A stretch of DNA of 33,711 nucleotides from an uncultured Oscillospiraceae bacterium. Its GTDB lineage: Bacteria > Bacillota > Clostridia > Oscillospirales > Ruminococcaceae. Made by a program: the position numbers and the translations under genes. The stretch covers positions 1-33,711 of the forward strand of contig CATJCP010000148.1 of assembly GCA_949737515.1 (NCBI GenBank), written 5' to 3'. The stretch's first letter is position 1. Every line of letters begins with the position of its first letter. The notes under the pieces were generated by a model, which saw only the letters and a list, made by a program, of their open reading frames with translations, did not search any database and was not told where the DNA came from. Shown piece after piece: positions 32,904 through 33,711 of this stretch.

Positions 32904-32975
32904 TATAATATCTTATGTATGAAACCTGGGACTTCCATCTCCTCAGCCGATTCCAAGAGGAGGGTCGGACCCAGG
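32904..32975 (+). promoter_or_regulatory. pckA promoter region with structured 5' leader
   Basis: TATAAT at 32904-32909 (no strong -35 box seen). Immediately downstream a two-part stem: CCTGGG (32925-32930) with CCCAGG (32970-32975), and inside it CTCCTC (32939-32944) with GAGGAG (32957-32962). No T-run follows, so this is a leader structure, not a terminator. The region 32807-33039 has no gene. Confidence 0.4.
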
Positions 32976-33039
32976 CAGGATTGCCGGACGTTTACCGCCG
33001 CGGCAAAATATGAAAGAATGGGAAAGAGGTTGAATCACC

Positions 33040-33711
33040 ATGAAACCAATCGATCTGACCAAGTATGGCATCACCGGTACCACTGAAATCGTATACAACC
33101 CCTCCTTTGACGACCTTTACAAGGAAGAGATCAAGCCTGAGCTCACCGGCTTTGAACGGGGCCAGGTCAGCGAGCTGGGGGCTGTCAATGTCATGACCGG
33201 CATCTACACCGGCCGTTCCCCCAAGGATAAGTTTATCGTCATGGATGAAAACTCCAAGGACACCGTATGGTGGACCACCCCCGAATACCCCAACGACAAC
33301 CACCCTGCCTCTGAGGAAGCCTGGAAAGAGCTGAAAAAAATCGCCATCCAGGAGCTCTCCAACAAGCGGCTGTTTGTCATCGACGCTTTCTGCGGCACCA
33401 ACGCCGACACCCGCATGGCTATCCGCTTTATTATGGAAGTGGCGTGGCAGGCACACTTTGTCAAAAATATGTTCATCCGTCCCACCGAAGAGGAGCTGAA
33501 AACCTTCGAGCCTGACTTCGTTGTCTACAACGCCTCCAAGGCCAAGGTGGAGAACTACAAGGAGCTGGGACTCAACTCTGAGACCGCCGCCGCCTTCAAC
33601 ATCACCAGCCGGGAGCAGGTTATCCTCAACACCTGGTACGGCGGCGAGATGAAGAAGGGCATGTTCTCCATGATGAACTACTACCTGCCCCTGAGAGGCA
33701 TTGCCTCCATG
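33040..33711 (+). CDS. pckA: ATP-dependent phosphoenolpyruvate carboxykinase, 5' part
   Basis: The first 224 codons of pckA; the gene runs off the window end (the usual length is about 530). Translation gives [21 protein letters not shown] at the start, then the conserved [11 protein letters not shown] and DAFCGTN..TRMAIRF, and ends in [11 protein letters not shown]. The substrate-binding arginine lies in TGRSPKD; the kinase P-loop is beyond the edge. It catalyses oxaloacetate + ATP to PEP + ADP + CO2; in anaerobes with a Na+ decarboxylase, PEPCK may run toward oxaloacetate and so store ATP. AGAGG is about 10 nt before the ATG. Confidence 0.95.
   Translation, partial: MKPIDLTKYGITGTTEIVYNPSFDDLYKEEIKPELTGFERGQVSELGAVNVMTGIYTGRSPKDKFIVMDENSKDTVWWTTPEYPNDNHPASEEAWKELKKIAIQELSNKRLFVIDAFCGTNADTRMAIRFIMEVAWQAHFVKNMFIRPTEEELKTFEPDFVVYNASKAKVENYKELGLNSETAAAFNITSREQVILNTWYGGEMKKGMFSMMNYYLPLRGIASM

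Noticed and set aside
1..33711. CRISPR arrays, insertion sequences, riboswitches
   Set aside because: No regularly spaced repeats, no transposase-like frame and no recognisable conserved riboswitch core was seen; the leader at 15712-15950 was considered but carries a coding ORF instead.

Overview
The window looks like chromosomal DNA of an anaerobic gut Clostridium-type bacterium, most likely of the order Oscillospirales (Oscillospiraceae/Ruminococcaceae grade). This is inferred from gene content: a sodium-pumping decarboxylase pair (OadB/OadG), CdaA-YbbR, a fused IspDF, an archaeal-type aspartyl-tRNA synthetase, acetate kinase, ATP-dependent PEP carboxykinase, CheV and DUF3343 beside a class V aminotransferase-like protein. 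Strong AGGAGG ribosome sites and dense rho-independent terminators also fit. No species can be named from sequence alone.

Layout. 1-980 is an AT-rich patch with three small genes (a Cro/C1-type regulator, a 56-aa unknown, and a basic small protein) and a near-consensus divergent promoter pair; it looks like a remnant of mobile DNA. 980-6160 carries a PhnP-like metallo-hydrolase, oadG-oadB, a variant galactokinase and a divergent AraC-type regulator. 6176-11301 (minus) holds ispDF, a DUF3343 protein, a cysteine-desulfurase-like PLP enzyme, then cdaA and cdaR/ybbR for cyclic di-AMP. 11584-13256 (plus) is a two-gene unit: a lipoprotein with a full barnase-type RNase domain, then an ANT(6)-like nucleotidyltransferase. 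13357-15979 (minus) is a polar amino-acid ABC transporter with a 33-codon leader ORF and an internal terminator. 16137-18182 is a GH42 beta-galactosidase gene broken by one in-frame ochre codon, divergent from an unusual DapA/NanA-family lyase gene. 19444-20188 is bioY with two BirA-type operators that overlap the promoter elements. Then come aspS (archaeal type), ackA, a tRNA-Thr(CGU) gene on the minus strand, a glycerophosphodiesterase and cheV. 25456-30562 (minus) encodes a cell-envelope group: a secreted protein with three Ig-like repeats, a secreted transglutaminase-like protein and a 780-aa membrane protein with P1B-ATPase architecture but no catalytic aspartate. The window ends with an M42 aminopeptidase, a VanZ-like membrane protein and the first 224 codons of pckA.

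How it fits together. Acetate kinase, PEP carboxykinase and the biotin-dependent Na+ decarboxylase fit amino-acid or organic-acid fermentation with a sodium gradient; BirA-controlled BioY would supply biotin for the decarboxylase. GalK, GH42 and AraC point to galactoside use that is probably impaired by the stop codon. The most unusual items are the intact but catalytically stripped P-type ATPase homologue, the barnase lipoprotein paired with a nucleotidyltransferase and no barstar gene, and the leader peptide of the amino-acid transporter.
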